A stretch of DNA of 64,000 nucleotides from Lumnitzera littorea (lineage: Eukaryota; Streptophyta; Magnoliopsida; Myrtales; Combretaceae). The first letter of the stretch is position 1. Every line of letters begins with the position of its first letter. Location of the stretch: contig JAMXBB010000011.1 of NCBI GenBank assembly GCA_024138015.1, positions 39,464,488 through 39,528,487 of the forward strand, in the 5' to 3' direction. The position numbers and the translations under genes were made by a program. The notes under the pieces were generated by a model, which was not told where the DNA came from, did no database searches, and was given only the letters and a program-made list of their open reading frames with translations. Below are positions 47,534 through 59,004 of the stretch, piece after piece.

Positions 47534-48055
47534 CTACCAAGTGGGCTAGTTATATAAACCTTCCAAAATTCGAATTTTTCCTTTAGACACCTTTCTTATG
47601 TCATGTTTTATATATATGTTTATTTTGTATGTATGATTTCCTTTTCTATAAATATTTTGCATTTTTTTGGCACTAACATTGCAGGTATACTAAAGGGGCA
47701 TATGTATTACGGTTTTACTGATACATTAAGAAACACATGTTGGCTACAATTGAACCTAGGACATCTTAGGAATCCTTGTGTAGGCTTCGAGTGCTATAGT
47801 GTAACCAATGCTTGGGATTGATTAGGCTATCTCACTTAAGCTTCAATGTGACTGATGAACCATTTCTTTGAGAATGTGTGTAGTTACAAAGTTTAAGGAT
47901 AGGGAATGACAAACCAGAGTTTCCTATGCCTTTTCATGTAAGTTAAAAAAAAAAAAAGAATGTAAAAATAGATTTGATATAAATAGGTTTTTCTTTGTAA
48001 ATATAATCTCATTGTAACTAGTTTTTCATTCTTACGATTTTTCAAAAATGACCAG

Positions 48056-49600
48056 CTCATCCAGTTTCATGAATTTTAAAGAGAACTACATTGCTAAACC
48101 TGTGAGTCCTAAATTCGCCTTGGATAAATGGTTCTAGAACTTCAACTCAATAGAGTAAGAGTTTATCACCAACTAAATCAAACCCATTTTATCACTTCTT
48201 AAGGTTAGGATTTAGATAAACTTAGTTAGGGGCCTCACTCACTTTTGGGAGCTTGAAGAAGTACTTTCCCAATTTAGATCTCTCTCAATAAGTTGAACAG
48301 TTGAAGAATATACTCGATTACTTTAAGCTCCTCCTTTGGAAGACATATATACTCTAAACTCGAAACTTGAGCGTGTAAATGCCTTTTCAAGATTCTTTAA
48401 GGTTTGGAAGGTTAAAGTGGACGGAGCCTTAAAAGATTGCAATGGAAATTCCATCAAATTAACAAACTTGACAACTTAGTTTTCAATGAACCTAACTCTG
48501 ACAAACGAACCAACCTTTGTAGCAATCCTAAAGCTTAGGGGAAAAACAGGATTAAGGTTTTAATCTTAGGTGCATTCAATATTATCTTATTCATAAATAG
48601 GGCCTTTTATATCCACTATAGTGTTACAGAATTAATGAGCTAATTTTTGGAAGGAAAGTCTTACATTCTAACTCTACTTGCGAAAAAAAAAAAAGAAACC
48701 TGAATATCCTGAAAAGGAAAAATGATGGCAAACTCACAACCAACATGGCATTATTAATGGTCTAGTTTATGATTCATAGGAATAGCTTTGGGATTAATTT
48801 GATCCGATGAGAGTTTGCCCGTAGGATTGGCCTAATAGACTCATTCATTAACAAGATCTATTTGCTAAAGGAGAAATCTACTTGTTGTTAGGTGGAAGTC
48901 CTATGAAATTTTCAAGTTGCAAATATTCTATGGACGACTAAGTGGTATAACTTCAAAAGGGTGATATTGTTTTGTAAGGATTATCAAGTAGTCCCTCTAA
49001 TTGGATTGATGTGATGCATAGGTTTATCACCTAAACAATATGATTAGGTAATTTGGAGGAGTTTAGGATGTAGTTTATAGACCTTTAATGGATATCATCA
49101 CCCTTGCCTATGAAGAACTTCAACTCTTAATAGCATAAAAGAGGTCCAAACTCTAGGCAATTAAGGAACTATGGGAAATTAAAACAATCAGCCCCAACAT
49201 TGATATGGGAGAATGGATGGGTAAGGTAGACAAGCATAAGGTCACCAAAGAGTACCTATATGATTAGCTACATAAAGCAAGGGCAATCCAGTATCGGAAA
49301 CTAGTGTAACCCACATCAATAGATCTAAACCCTCAAATGATGACCTATATGGATCAGGTGTAGGCTCGAGTGGAAGTTGTTTATGAGGAATGTGACATGT
49401 GAAAAAAATTCCCCCCGGGAGTCCAAACAGTGATCCTAAACCTTAGAATACCAATTGAAGATGGACTAAAAAAGAATCTGGGAATTTAAAGAAGCAGCTA
49501 AGCGAAGAGAAAGAAAGATGTAGTAATAGGATCTAATAATCAAAAGAAGAAATCTTTAGGATAGAATAAGTGGTTTTCTTATTATAAAAGACACTACTTA
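48056..49600 (+). pseudogene. Gag-like ORF of the Tat/Ogre-like element
   Basis: Starts MTSSSSFMNFKENY at 48056. About 60 codons on, GLTHFWELEEV and, after one stop, TVEEYTRLL match the conserved W/TVEEY region of the plant retrotransposon domain often annotated DUF7745. The later part (49150-49600) is charged and ends in KRREKDVVIGSNNQ. Many stops. The related copy at 62273 has ALVHFWDPQCQ at the same place. Confidence 0.6.
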
Positions 49601-52439
49601 GCTTATAGGATAATTTCCTATTAAAAAATACACTACTTTCTTTCAAACTTTCCTAAAATTATCCTTTTGTTTCTCTTAGTGTAATAGATGATCATTTGTC
49701 TTGATCGAACACATCCCTTTTGCAAATAGTTTCTTTCTTTTTAGCCTATCACTTAAGTTTGAATTAAAAATCTACTCCCCCTTTTAGTGTTAATAAATTT
49801 ATGTGGCCAATCGTCAATTCTTTTATTCTAGTTTTGAAAGTATCCAAAAATAAGTCCTTTAGTTTAAGGTTTTTGATCCTAAATTTTTCTCTCTCTCCCT
49901 TTGCTTCTCTAAAAAAAAAGAAAAGAAAAGAAAGAGGTTGCTAATAGTTGCAAATTCTTGTTGGATCCAAGATGGATAACCCTACAACTAGCCTAATAAG
50001 ATAACTTAAACACAAACCTTAGCCTTTAGCTTAGTCGAAGCCGCTTACCCTATAAGATAATTAGATCTAAACATGAAACTCCAACTTGGGAGGCCATAAG
50101 ACTTAGGCCTAGTAAAAAAGTCTAGTACCAAACATGAACTTAAGTCTACTCAAAGCAAACAACTAAACATAGCCATAGTCTTAAACAAAAAATAACCTAA
50201 TTTTGAGTTTGACTTGAAGACAATTTGGAAACTCTTTACCTAGCCTAATAGACCCTAAAAAAAAAAAAAAAGGCCCGAACACAAAAGGAGACAAACAAAC
50301 TTAAAACTGAAAGGGCACCCAACCTATAAAGTCTTAGGCAATTGTCATCTTTACATAGGGGCATACTAATCAAATTGGGGTAGGAAAACACTACAGAAGA
50401 ACATCGTTAGGGTTCAATCTTTGAAATTTTGAAACTCAAAATAAAAAATGTCTTCTCACATTAAGGCATATGTCTAGGAATAGTAGTCGAGAATGAAAAT
50501 GAGAACCAAGAGTACGTGAGGAAGTCTTAACTAAAAAAAAATCATGAGTGACCATTTACATAGAAAAGATGTACTCAAAGTTATAAAATCCTTACCACCA
50601 AAATCAACATGCCTAGTGGCTACTCATGTTCTTTCCTACTTGTTTTCAAAAGGACTTGCATTCATTATTGTCTTTTTCCAAGCCATTAGCCTCAGCTCAG
50701 AATGTTAGTCAGAGGATGTAATCTTACTTTCCTCCTAAGGAAGTTTTTTTCAGCTCAAGGGACTTAATCCCTAAGAATCATTTTGGGTCGCCTGTCAAAC
50801 CAAAAGATCCATCTCTAAAGTTCATTTTGACACTTCCTTCTCAAGTTGGTCTTGGTTGCCAAATTTTGAACATTTTAAGTTGATTTGTCAAAAAAAAAAA
50901 AAAACTTGGTTTTTAAGTTCATTTAAGTAATTCATTAAGTCAACTTGGGTTACTCCAACTAAATTTGTCATGCCCTTTAGGTTTCACGTTCCCTAATGGT
51001 CATTTTTAACTAATCTGAGTAACTTTGGTAGTTCATTTGACCAATCTTGATGCAATTATTTGAAAGTCTAAATCCATTCTTACTTTCCTACACTTAGGAT
51101 CCAATGCCTTTTTCAATGTCTGTTAGCCAAAGAGTATCCTAAAGAAGCATCTCATTCTTCCTGCAAGCACTATGACTTATTCAAATGTTGTGGACTCTAA
51201 AGTTTTATTAAAATTATCAAATATACAAAGTTCCTCTCACTAATGCAATGCTCTTTATGTCGAAAAAGTGTTTTGAAAAGGCTTTTGCCAAAAATCATGT
51301 GGACTCTTTTTCTAGCATGGTAGCATCTTATTCTTAGTGCAAATGAACAACTATTAGAATGGGATTAGAATTCAATTTTCTCTAGGTCAATAATTAGGTG
51401 TATGTAAATTATAAAAAAAAGAGAGAGAAGAGAAAAAGAAAAAGAAAAAGAAAAAAAAGAAAGGAAAAAAAGAGAGAGAAAAGGAAAAAAGAGAAAAAGA
51501 AAAAAGGAGGAGGAGGAGAAGAAGAGGGGTTATTGGTAATATAGCTTTCTTCATATGGTAAGAGGACATAAAGCAATATATTTAGACACAAGTTGTCTTA
51601 GAGTTGGTATTGACTTACTAGAATCTCTAGAGAGTAATCTCACTTTTAAAGAACCATCATTAGAGGATAATGGTCCAATTGGATGAAAAATAAAAGTATA
51701 CCAACAAATGATCCTTTAAAGAAGCAGAAGTGGCTTGTTAAATCTAATGGTTGGAATGTTGCTTCATGGGGTAGAAGCAACAAAAATGTTGAAACATCTA
51801 GGTAAAAAACAATGCAATCTGGTAGTTGGTTAGTGACAAGTTTGCTATGGTATGGATTAAGGATTTGTTGAAAAAAAAAAAAAAAACAAAAGAAGAGAGA
51901 CAGAGTTCCCAAAATTTCCAGTGTTCAACTCTTAGTCAATTGTTCATTTCAAATGCATTCAGTCCTTCAATCTTAAGATCTCCTTTCCTAGTTTGACAAC
52001 TTAAGGAACTTAGTCCCTAATGGCTAATTCAAGTAGTCCTAGCAACTTAGTCCTTCAAAATTGCCTTAGTTGCTAGTATCAAAGATTTTTCTCAACTTAT
52101 ACAAGCATTTCCCAAAGTTAAGTAAAGCGGGACATTCTAATCAAAGTCAATAATCTCCATTCTTTCTTCCATCTATTGTCAAAGTGTTAGTTCCAATGGT
52201 CAATTTTGGCCATTTTTCTAAAGCTTTTCTAGTCCAACCTCATAGTCCCTATGTCAAAGCAAGGGACATAGTCCTTGAACAACCAAGCCAAGTAGCCTTA
52301 GTGGCTTCATTTTTCCTTCAAAGTTGTTACAAAGGGCTTAACCTAAGAAAGTTACAATCAATCTTCAAAATCAATCTCATTCAGCACTCCTTCCAATGGA
52401 TTTAAATCATTGAATTTTTTCCCACAAGAATTGACAATC
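49601..52439 (+). other. Non-coding 3' region of the Tat/Ogre-like element
   Basis: No pol motif in any frame. It contains a 110-base pure purine tract (about 51413-51528), CTTAGTCC- and AACTTAGTC-rich degenerate repeats from 51950 to 52330, and homopolymer A-runs. Long minus-strand frames at 51387-51591 are translations of the purine tract and are not genes. Confidence 0.55.
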
Positions 52440-52451
52440 CAATCAAGAGCA

Positions 52452-52625
52452 AAAAGACCCATCAATCTAAGATGGTGAATACAAAAAGACCCATTAATCT
52501 AAGATGGTGGTTAGACTTTTGAAACCCCTCAATCCAAGATGGTGATTTGTTAAAATCTAAAGAGTTCTTAGAAATTACTTTCCTGCCCATCCAAGATGGT
52601 ATCTTTCTTCCCTTAAGATGGTCCC
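52452..52625 (+). repeat. Short tandem array with AAGATGGT core
   Basis: Five to six units share (C)CATCAATCTAAGATGGT or a shortened form of it, spaced about 25-60 bases apart. It sits just before the 109 bp array and has the same style of irregular period. Confidence 0.7.
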
Positions 52626-52752
52626 TTAGTGGATACCTTTAGGTTTCCTTTTAACAAAATTCCTATTCAACAATCCCTGGTAAGCTTCTCCACAATAGTC
52701 ATTAGGATTGATAATGCTTTAGTGGGAGAATAGCCCTTTCTACCCTAGAGAT

Positions 52753-53215
52753 AGTCTTTAGTGCTATCCATCCCCCTTAGGATTTTAGTCTCATCTAAAG
52801 GAGTTTGACCCCTTCTTAAAGTGAGTTAGCTCGCTGAGGAATCTTCTTCAACCCTTAGGATAGTCTACAGTACTATCCATGCCCTTTGGGATTGTTAGTT
52901 CATCCAAAGGAGCCTAACCCCTTCTTAAGGTAAATTAGCTCGCCAATGAGCCTTCTCCGACCCTTAGAATAGTCTTTAGTACTATCCATCCCTTTTAGGA
53001 TTGTCAACTCTTTAAAAGGAGTGTGACCCCTCCTTAGGGAAAAATAGCTTACCAAAGAGTCATCTCCAACCTTTAGGATTGTCATTAGCACTATCCATCT
53101 CCTTTAGGATTGTGAGCTTGTAAAAAGAAGTTTGACCTCTTCTTAGGGTGAGGTAGCTTGCCAAGGAGCCTTCTCCAACCTTTAGTACTATCCATCTCCT
53201 TTAAGTTTAGATAAA
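52753..53215 (+). repeat. ~109 bp tandem repeat array next to the 3' LTR
   Basis: AGTCTTTAGTGCTATCCATC-type starts recur at about 52753, 52862, 52971, 53080 and 53180. Each unit runs through CTTTAGGATTGT, AAAGGAGTTTGACCCCTTCTTA, GTTAGCTCGCC and CCTTCTCCAACCTTAGGA. Four full units and one partial lie 25 bases upstream of the 3' LTR. Confidence 0.85.
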
Positions 53216-53240
53216 ACTTTACTATAAAGAGGAATAGCCC

Positions 53241-54038
53241 TAGACACCCCATTTTTGTTATAAATTTTAAAAACTTCCTTTAGATAATAAAATGGTCCTA
53301 ATTGAGAAATACAAAAAAAAAAAAAGAAAAAAATAAAAAAAAATAGAGAACTTTGTAAAATACAAAAGATTAAAAATTTTAGATAAGTACAAAAAAAAAA
53401 GAGAAATTTAGAAAATAAAAAAAATGGAAAAATTTGAAAAATACAAAAATTGAAAAAAATTAGAAAATGGGAAAGCAAAAAAAGATTAAAAAATTGGAAA
53501 ATATAAAAAATAAGAAATTTTCTTGGGAAATTAAATAATAATTATAAACTTGGAAAAATAGAAAAATTAGAAAGTTTAGACTTTTAAGGTAACTAGAATA
53601 GAATAATAATGAGGATTTAGGTCAGACATGATTTTTGAGTTTGGTTTAGGCTTTAGATGGATTTAAAAATCAAATTTAGCCTAAGCCAAACCCATACATG
53701 TATTTTGTTTATGGGATAAAACAAGACATGGGTCAAATGGCCCATTGGTTAGGTGGATGGACAAAATTGTATGGGCATTAGCAGATCATGGGTTCGATCC
53801 TTATTACAAGTGCTAAGTTACCTTTGTTTGTTTTGACGTCCAATGTTACTTATTAGCCTTACATTGGCTAACATGGGCATTTTCTTTCTCTTTCTATTTC
53901 TTTCTCCCCTTTCTCGAAGTTTTCCAGTTACCTCACTTTGAGGTCATTTTTAGCCTCTTTTTCTGTATGATTTCACCAAATTAATGGTGAAATCTTGAAG
54001 ATCACTTGGGGTACTCTATATTAAACCCAAGAACACGT
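53241..54038 (+). repeat. 3' LTR of the Tat/Ogre-like element, cut by copia insertion
   Basis: Begins TAGACACCCCATTTTTG like the 5' LTR and matches it through the A-rich zone, the tRNA-like boxes and TTTCACCAAATTAATGGTG up to about 54031. The match stops where the copia LTR begins (TGTAGGTC at 54039). CACGT (54034-54038) would be the left target duplication. The rest of this LTR is outside the window or beyond later insertions. Confidence 0.75.
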
Positions 54039-55431
54039 TGTAGGTCTTGGTTAAGCAACCAAGAAGGATGGCGAATTGGTTACCTTTTAAAAAAATTGGG
54101 AAAATAGAGTTTTTGGAAAAATAAAAGCCTCTTGATTACTTATATGATTAGCATGAAAGTAAGTGAACAAACAAATAATTAATATGAATTGCTACAAATA
54201 TAAAAAAGTAAGGAATAAAAGATTAGAAAAATCAATTATAGTACTTCGGTCTTGTGCTTACTTCATTCTTCCAGATCCGTTGCTAGAGATACCATATTAT
54301 TTGTCAAAGTCATTCTACTATCCACTTTTAACAAAATAAGCTTGATAGATTACAACCACAAAGTCCTCTGCTCTAACTCACTTAGCCTTACCTTAGGCTA
54401 TTCATTCAGATCTACAGATTCACAAAAGTCTCTCTCAAATCAACACAACAAACTCTCAATAGAATACAGGAAAAATAATGAGGAAATGTTACTATTAAAC
54501 CTCAAGAAGTAAGCATGAAAAATGAAACAAATGTACTGTAAAATAGTATAATCCTTTGATCGATCTTTTGATCTTGTTGGCTTTGAGAATGATTTTGAAA
54601 ATGATCACTACAACACTTGTATATATTTTTTATGTTGTTCTTTTGGATCTCATGTCTTTATATATCCATGCTGTATAATGGCTAGATGGAAGAACTTTGA
54701 AGGACAATTAATATTTTGAATTAAATTCTTTGATCTTTTCCTTGATTACTTGAAGTAATCTTTTTGAAGGAAATTTTTGCTAATCATTTTAGTCTTTTAT
54801 TTCTTTTAATTTGATCTTCCATATAAGCTTTGCAATTTCTTTGATTATTTCGATTGTTAAATTTGAATTGGTCTTCCTTTTAATAAAAATACGTAATCAT
54901 TCTTTTTACAAAATCCAAGTCCTTTGACGATGTTATAAGGAAATAATTTTTCCTTATTTTGACTTCCTCGAGTATCCTATTGCCAAATGAATGATCTTCA
55001 TAAATCATATCAATTTGATTTATATCCTTCTTTACTTTCTGGACAAATAACCTTCTATTTCGAAAAATATTTCCCCTTTATATTTTGAAATATCAATTTG
55101 GTTTAATCCCTATGGATTCAACTTTATGGAATGTATTGAATATATATTCCTAAATATATTCAATAGATGGCATTAGGCCTTCTATTAGTTTTTTTTTTTA
55201 AAAGCTTCTAGTAAATTTCGAATCACATTATCATTTCATTCAAGAAGCTTTCATGTTTCTAGATCTTCTATTCTATGCTTTGATTGATCTTTTGATTGGT
55301 CTTCTGAGTATACTTTTAACTTATGCTATTTAGTGATAATATACATAATCTGTATACCTGAATAAGCAAAAAACATATTCTTCCATATATCCCTTTTTGT
55401 TATCACCAAAACATATGAAGAAAATTTAACA
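54039..55431 (-). repeat. 3' LTR of the SIRE-type element
   Basis: Minus strand: starts TGTTAAATTTTC at 55431, followed by GTTTTGGTGATAACAAAAAG, and ends ACCAAGACCTACA at 54039. Length 1393 bp. It resembles the probable solo LTR at 9119-10872 in layout. One plus-strand open frame inside (54252-54512) has no known domain. Confidence 0.8.
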
Positions 55432-56114
55432 TTCTCTACCGTTTTGATGATAACAAAGCCTCAATCAAAGTAGAAAACAACAATAATTTTCAACTTTTTA
55501 TCTAAAGAGAGAAAAATTCAAATTAGTATTAAACAATCTACCCATATTCTCTCCCTTTTTGTTATCAACTAAAAATATAAATGTTCCCCCTTAATAAAAT
55601 ACTCCCACTAAATAAATGCTAATAAGTAAACCATGAAATCAAACCATAATTTTATCATAACATGAAATTGTATATAACAAAAAAAAGTGTTCAACCCAAA
55701 CCATAAACAACAAAACATGAAAACTAACACCAGAACAAGGAAGGTCCAACGGAAAACATGATAGCAAAATCTAGAACATGATGACATAATAGAAATTTAG
55801 GTCTTCTTCTTCTTGTATCTTCTTAAAGGAGATGGTTGCTCTTGTTTTCAAGGCAAGTAAGGGACTTGATTCTCAAGAATATGAAGAGGAGCAAAGTCCT
55901 TCTCAAGAACTTATTTTAGAGTAAGAGTGGATTTAGGAAGTAGATTAGAGGCTTGATCTGGAGTTGGATTAGAAACCTATTTAGAAATTGGAGTAGGAAC
56001 TTGATGAGGAATTTGACTAAGATCTTATGTAGGAGTTGTATCAGGAGTTTGTCTAGGAGTTTTGTTAGCTTAAACAATGTTGCAAGGTGGAGAAGGTGAT
56101 AGGTTAACATCTAG
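55432..56114 (-). other. Non-coding region between env-like ORF and 3' LTR
   Basis: Contains, on the minus strand, GTTGATAACAAAAAGGGAGAG (about 55569-55549), a purine-rich block of the kind found near SIRE 3' ends. The frame at 56110-55916 is a run of degenerate L/I/F/K repeats from TTTGATCAGGAGTT-like DNA and is unlikely to be a real protein. Confidence 0.45.
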
Positions 56115-57576
56115 TTAGGCATCGGGTTGGGTTTGATAAGAGGTCTCGGGTTGTTTTTGTGAAAGTGATGTAGGAGATGAGTGTTGGACAGATGGAGCCT
56201 CAACAGCTAGTGGCTCAGATCCTTTGCTAAATTGAGTCTTTATCATGTTCAAAAAATCATTGAATTTCTTACCCATGATTTCCTCCACTTCCTTCTTGGA
56301 AATCCTATTAGTAGATCCCGCTTCAATGTTCTTTCCTACAATTGTCCAGTCTTCGGAGTCTTTTGATTCATCATCTGAATCAGAAACCCTTATCCTTTTC
56401 TTCCTTAAATCAATTTGAAATTTTCCTCTAGTTCTCAAATCATATATCTTACTTATTCTTTCCTTAGGTTTTACAACCTTTGTTCTTTTAGCCTTTCTCA
56501 GAATATCCTCTCTACTTTCTTAATCTTCTTACATAACATCCTCTAATGCACTTTTCGACTCTTCTTTTGATTCCTCCCCCTTAAATAGAGATTTGGTAAG
56601 TTTGTTTGTTTTTTTTTTTTTTTTTGAGCCTTTCATGGACTTAAAAAGCCTAATCATCAATGTACTATATCTTTTTCTTAACATTAATCCCCATGTGATT
56701 AATATTATATTCACTAATTACCTTGATAGGAAATTGTCTCATTTCTAAAAGAGGAATTTTAAATTTCTTAAATTTGAAAAGTCTCCTCAAAAGATTTCCA
56801 TATGGCTTCGTAGCATGAATGAAAAAAACATGTTTACTAATCTGTCCAACAACACCTATTCTTTTTCCCTTTAACATAGCAATTACGATCAAAGCATCCA
56901 TGAGTTTTTCGTCATTGTTCATGACAAATAAATTAAAGCACTTAATAATATAATTTTGAGTGATTTCAATGTCTCTTCCTAAGATAGTGGAGCATAATCT
57001 ATCTCAATCTAGATTCTTGTAAAACTTGAACATTAATTCTCTGTATACCATAGTGTCTACAGTATAAATACCAATGCATCGAACTACATGTAAAAATTCA
57101 TCCTAATAATCAAAATCGAACTTTCAAGGTTTGATGTGATCTAGTTTCCTTTTCAAAGAAATAGAGTTAGGTGTTACCTTTTTCTTTGAACCCTTAATTT
57201 TAGATTGAATTGCTACTACATCCTTTCATTCCGATGTATCCTCTTATTAATCCTCTAACTTATCTTCTTATTTCCTATTTTTTGACTTTTGTTTCTTCTT
57301 CTTTTCTCATTACCCTGATTTCCAATCATAGATTTATCATTCAAATCTTTCCCTTTTCTAACATCCTCAAATCCAACCAATTCATTAGTTGCTGCCAATA
57401 CCACAGCTATAAGTTTTCCAATCTAAGCTTTAGTGAGCTTTTTTTTTTCCTTACTTATGTTTCTTGGCTTTCTTGTGGGTTTCTTGTTTTGATTTCTTTT
57501 TAGGTTGAGGTTCGAGTAAAGTTTGGTTTTTCTTTGAATCCAAAGATTCATTAGTTGGTTCATAAGGATTTGCCAT
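56115..57576 (-). pseudogene. Env-like ORF of the SIRE-type element, broken
   Basis: Starts MANPYEPTNESLDSKKNQ at 57576, has a lysine-rich segment, then (57090-56870) FDFDY, IGIYTVDTMVY and a MNNDEKLMDALIVIAML block, and HATKPYGNLLRRLF near 56780. This corresponds to the 'putative plant transposon protein' domain found in the env-like ORF of SIRE elements. The C-terminal open part (56438-56115) is hydrophilic with an acidic SDSDDESKDSED patch. Frameshifts and stops break it. No clear transmembrane or signal segment is seen. Function of such ORFs is unproven. Confidence 0.6.
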
Positions 57577-58009
57577 AGCATTTTTGGGGCATTTCTTTGA
57601 TTTAAGTCTTTTTGTGAAAATTTAAAAGGATTTTGGATGAGTCATGTGAGTTTTTGATAAATAGAAAGTTGGTTTATAACATAGAAGGAGAGAGAAATTG
57701 AATAGGTTACGTAAAGAGAGAAGTTGAGTGCTTAAGAGAGTGGATAAAGGAGAAGAAGTGATTAGTAACTGGTTAGTGAAGGAGAGAAGAACATGTTAGG
57801 ATGTTGGAGAGAGGGTGCAATTAAGGAGGCAAATGATGATACAATTTTCATTTTGATTAGTAATTAGATAAGGAAGTTGGCATACATGGGAAAATAAAAA
57901 AGGTAACTTCTAAAGGAAAACCTTTAAAGGTTTATGGGAGATTTTGAAATTGAAAAAAGAACTATACCTTGCATGTGTGCATCAAATCTTTTAACTTTAT
58001 TAACATAAG

Positions 58010-58998
58010 TCACATAGGACAACATACACCAATTTCATTTTGAATATACCTAAATTTTATTTTATCAAGAGGTTTTGTAAATATATCAGCTAACTAATTA
58101 TTAGTCGATACAAATTAAATATTTATGTCACATGATCTCTAATAAAATGGTGCCTTACTCTTATGTGTTTAAAATGTAAGTGATGCAAAGGATTTTTAGT
58201 TAAGTTAATTGCACTCATGTTGTCACATTTTATAGGCACATTATTTAATTCAATACCATAATCTAACAATTGTTATTTTATCCATAGTACTTGAGCACAA
58301 CAATTCCTAATTGATATATACTCAACTTTTGCTATAGATAGGGTAATAGAGTTTTGTTTCTTGAAGGACTAAGAAACTAACTTGTCTGGTAAAAGCTGGC
58401 ATGTTCCAAATGTACTTTTTCTATCTATCTTACAACCTACATAATTTGCAGCTTATTATTTGATCAACTCAAAATCATGATTTTTTGGATACCAAATTCC
58501 AAGCTTAGATGTGTAAGATAGATATTTAAAATATGTTTCACTACAACTAAGTGTGTTTCGATTGGTTAAGCTTGAAATCAATCACATATGCATACACTAA
58601 ATATAATGTCAGGTCGAGAAGCTGTCAAATACAGTAATGGCCTAATTAAACTTCTATAAAGTTTTTCACTAACTTTCTTACTTAATTCATTTGGTTCTAA
58701 CCATATTGATGCTAACATGGGAGTTGTAGCTCCCTTTGCATTTTCAAATCTGAATTTCTTAATGATTTGCTTTATATATTTCTCTTGATGGATTTCTTAC
58801 TTGATTCATTTGGTTCTAACCATGTTGATGCTGACATAGGAGTTGTAGCTCCCTTTACATTTGCAAATATGAATTTCTTAATAATTTGTTTTGTATATTT
58901 TTCTTGATGGATAAAAATTTTATCTTTTGTTTGCTTTACTTAGAGTCCAAGAAAGAAATTTAATTCTCCCATTAAAGACATCTCAAACTTAGCCTACA
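58010..58998 (-). pseudogene. Copia pol: end of RT plus RNase H
   Basis: Minus strand: AKFEMSLMGELNFFLGL at the upstream end, then (about 58470-58300) GCKIDRKSTFGTC, KKQNSITLS, AKVEYISI and NCCAQVLWIK, then NNVPIKCDNMSAINLTKNPL, HIRVRHHFIRDHV, LADIFTKPLD and EIGVCCPM before the stop at 58010. This is a textbook copia RNase H C-terminus. A 119 bp tandem duplication (58674-58911) shifts the frame in the RT end. Confidence 0.85.
58674..58911 (-). repeat. 119 bp tandem duplication in copia RT
   Basis: 58674-58792 and 58793-58911 are two direct copies sharing TTTCTTACTTNATTCATTTG, TTGATGCTNACAT and GGAGTTGTAGCTCCCTTT. The period is not a multiple of three, so the duplication breaks the reading frame. 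Several substitutions separate the units. Confidence 0.85.
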
Positions 58999-59004
58999 CT
59001 AACT

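Larger units (their letters stand above)
45397..54038 (+). mobile_element. Tat/Ogre-like gypsy element lacking pol
   Basis: 5' LTR 45397-47509, PBS 47516-47533, gag-like ORF about 48056-49600, long non-coding region with tandem repeats to 53240, then the first ~800 bases of the 3' LTR (53241-54038) before a copia insertion. I find no protease, RT or integrase motif between 49600 and 53240, so this is an internally deleted or non-autonomous copy. Its PBS type and 3' tandem array fit the Tat/Ogre group. Confidence 0.7.
54039..58998 (-). mobile_element. SIRE/Maximus-type copia element, minus strand, 5' part missing
   Basis: On the minus strand the order is pol (RT end plus RNase H, about 58998-58010), env-like ORF (57576-56115), non-coding region, and 3' LTR 55431-54039. 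The gag-side end is cut at about 58998 by another LTR. An extra ORF between pol and the 3' LTR is the defining trait of the SIRE group. All frames carry stops. Confidence 0.8.

Noticed and set aside
51387..51591. Two minus-strand F/S/L-rich open frames
   Set aside because: Translations of a pure purine tract; no start context or domain.
52184..52405. Plus-strand 73-codon open frame in the 3' region of the Tat/Ogre-like element
   Set aside because: It overlaps CTTAGTCC-rich degenerate repeats; no similarity to any retrotransposon domain.
55916..56110. Minus-strand L/I/K-rich open frame
   Set aside because: Degenerate short-repeat DNA (GGAGTTT/GATTAG words) lies between the env-like ORF and the LTR; no domain is recognisable.
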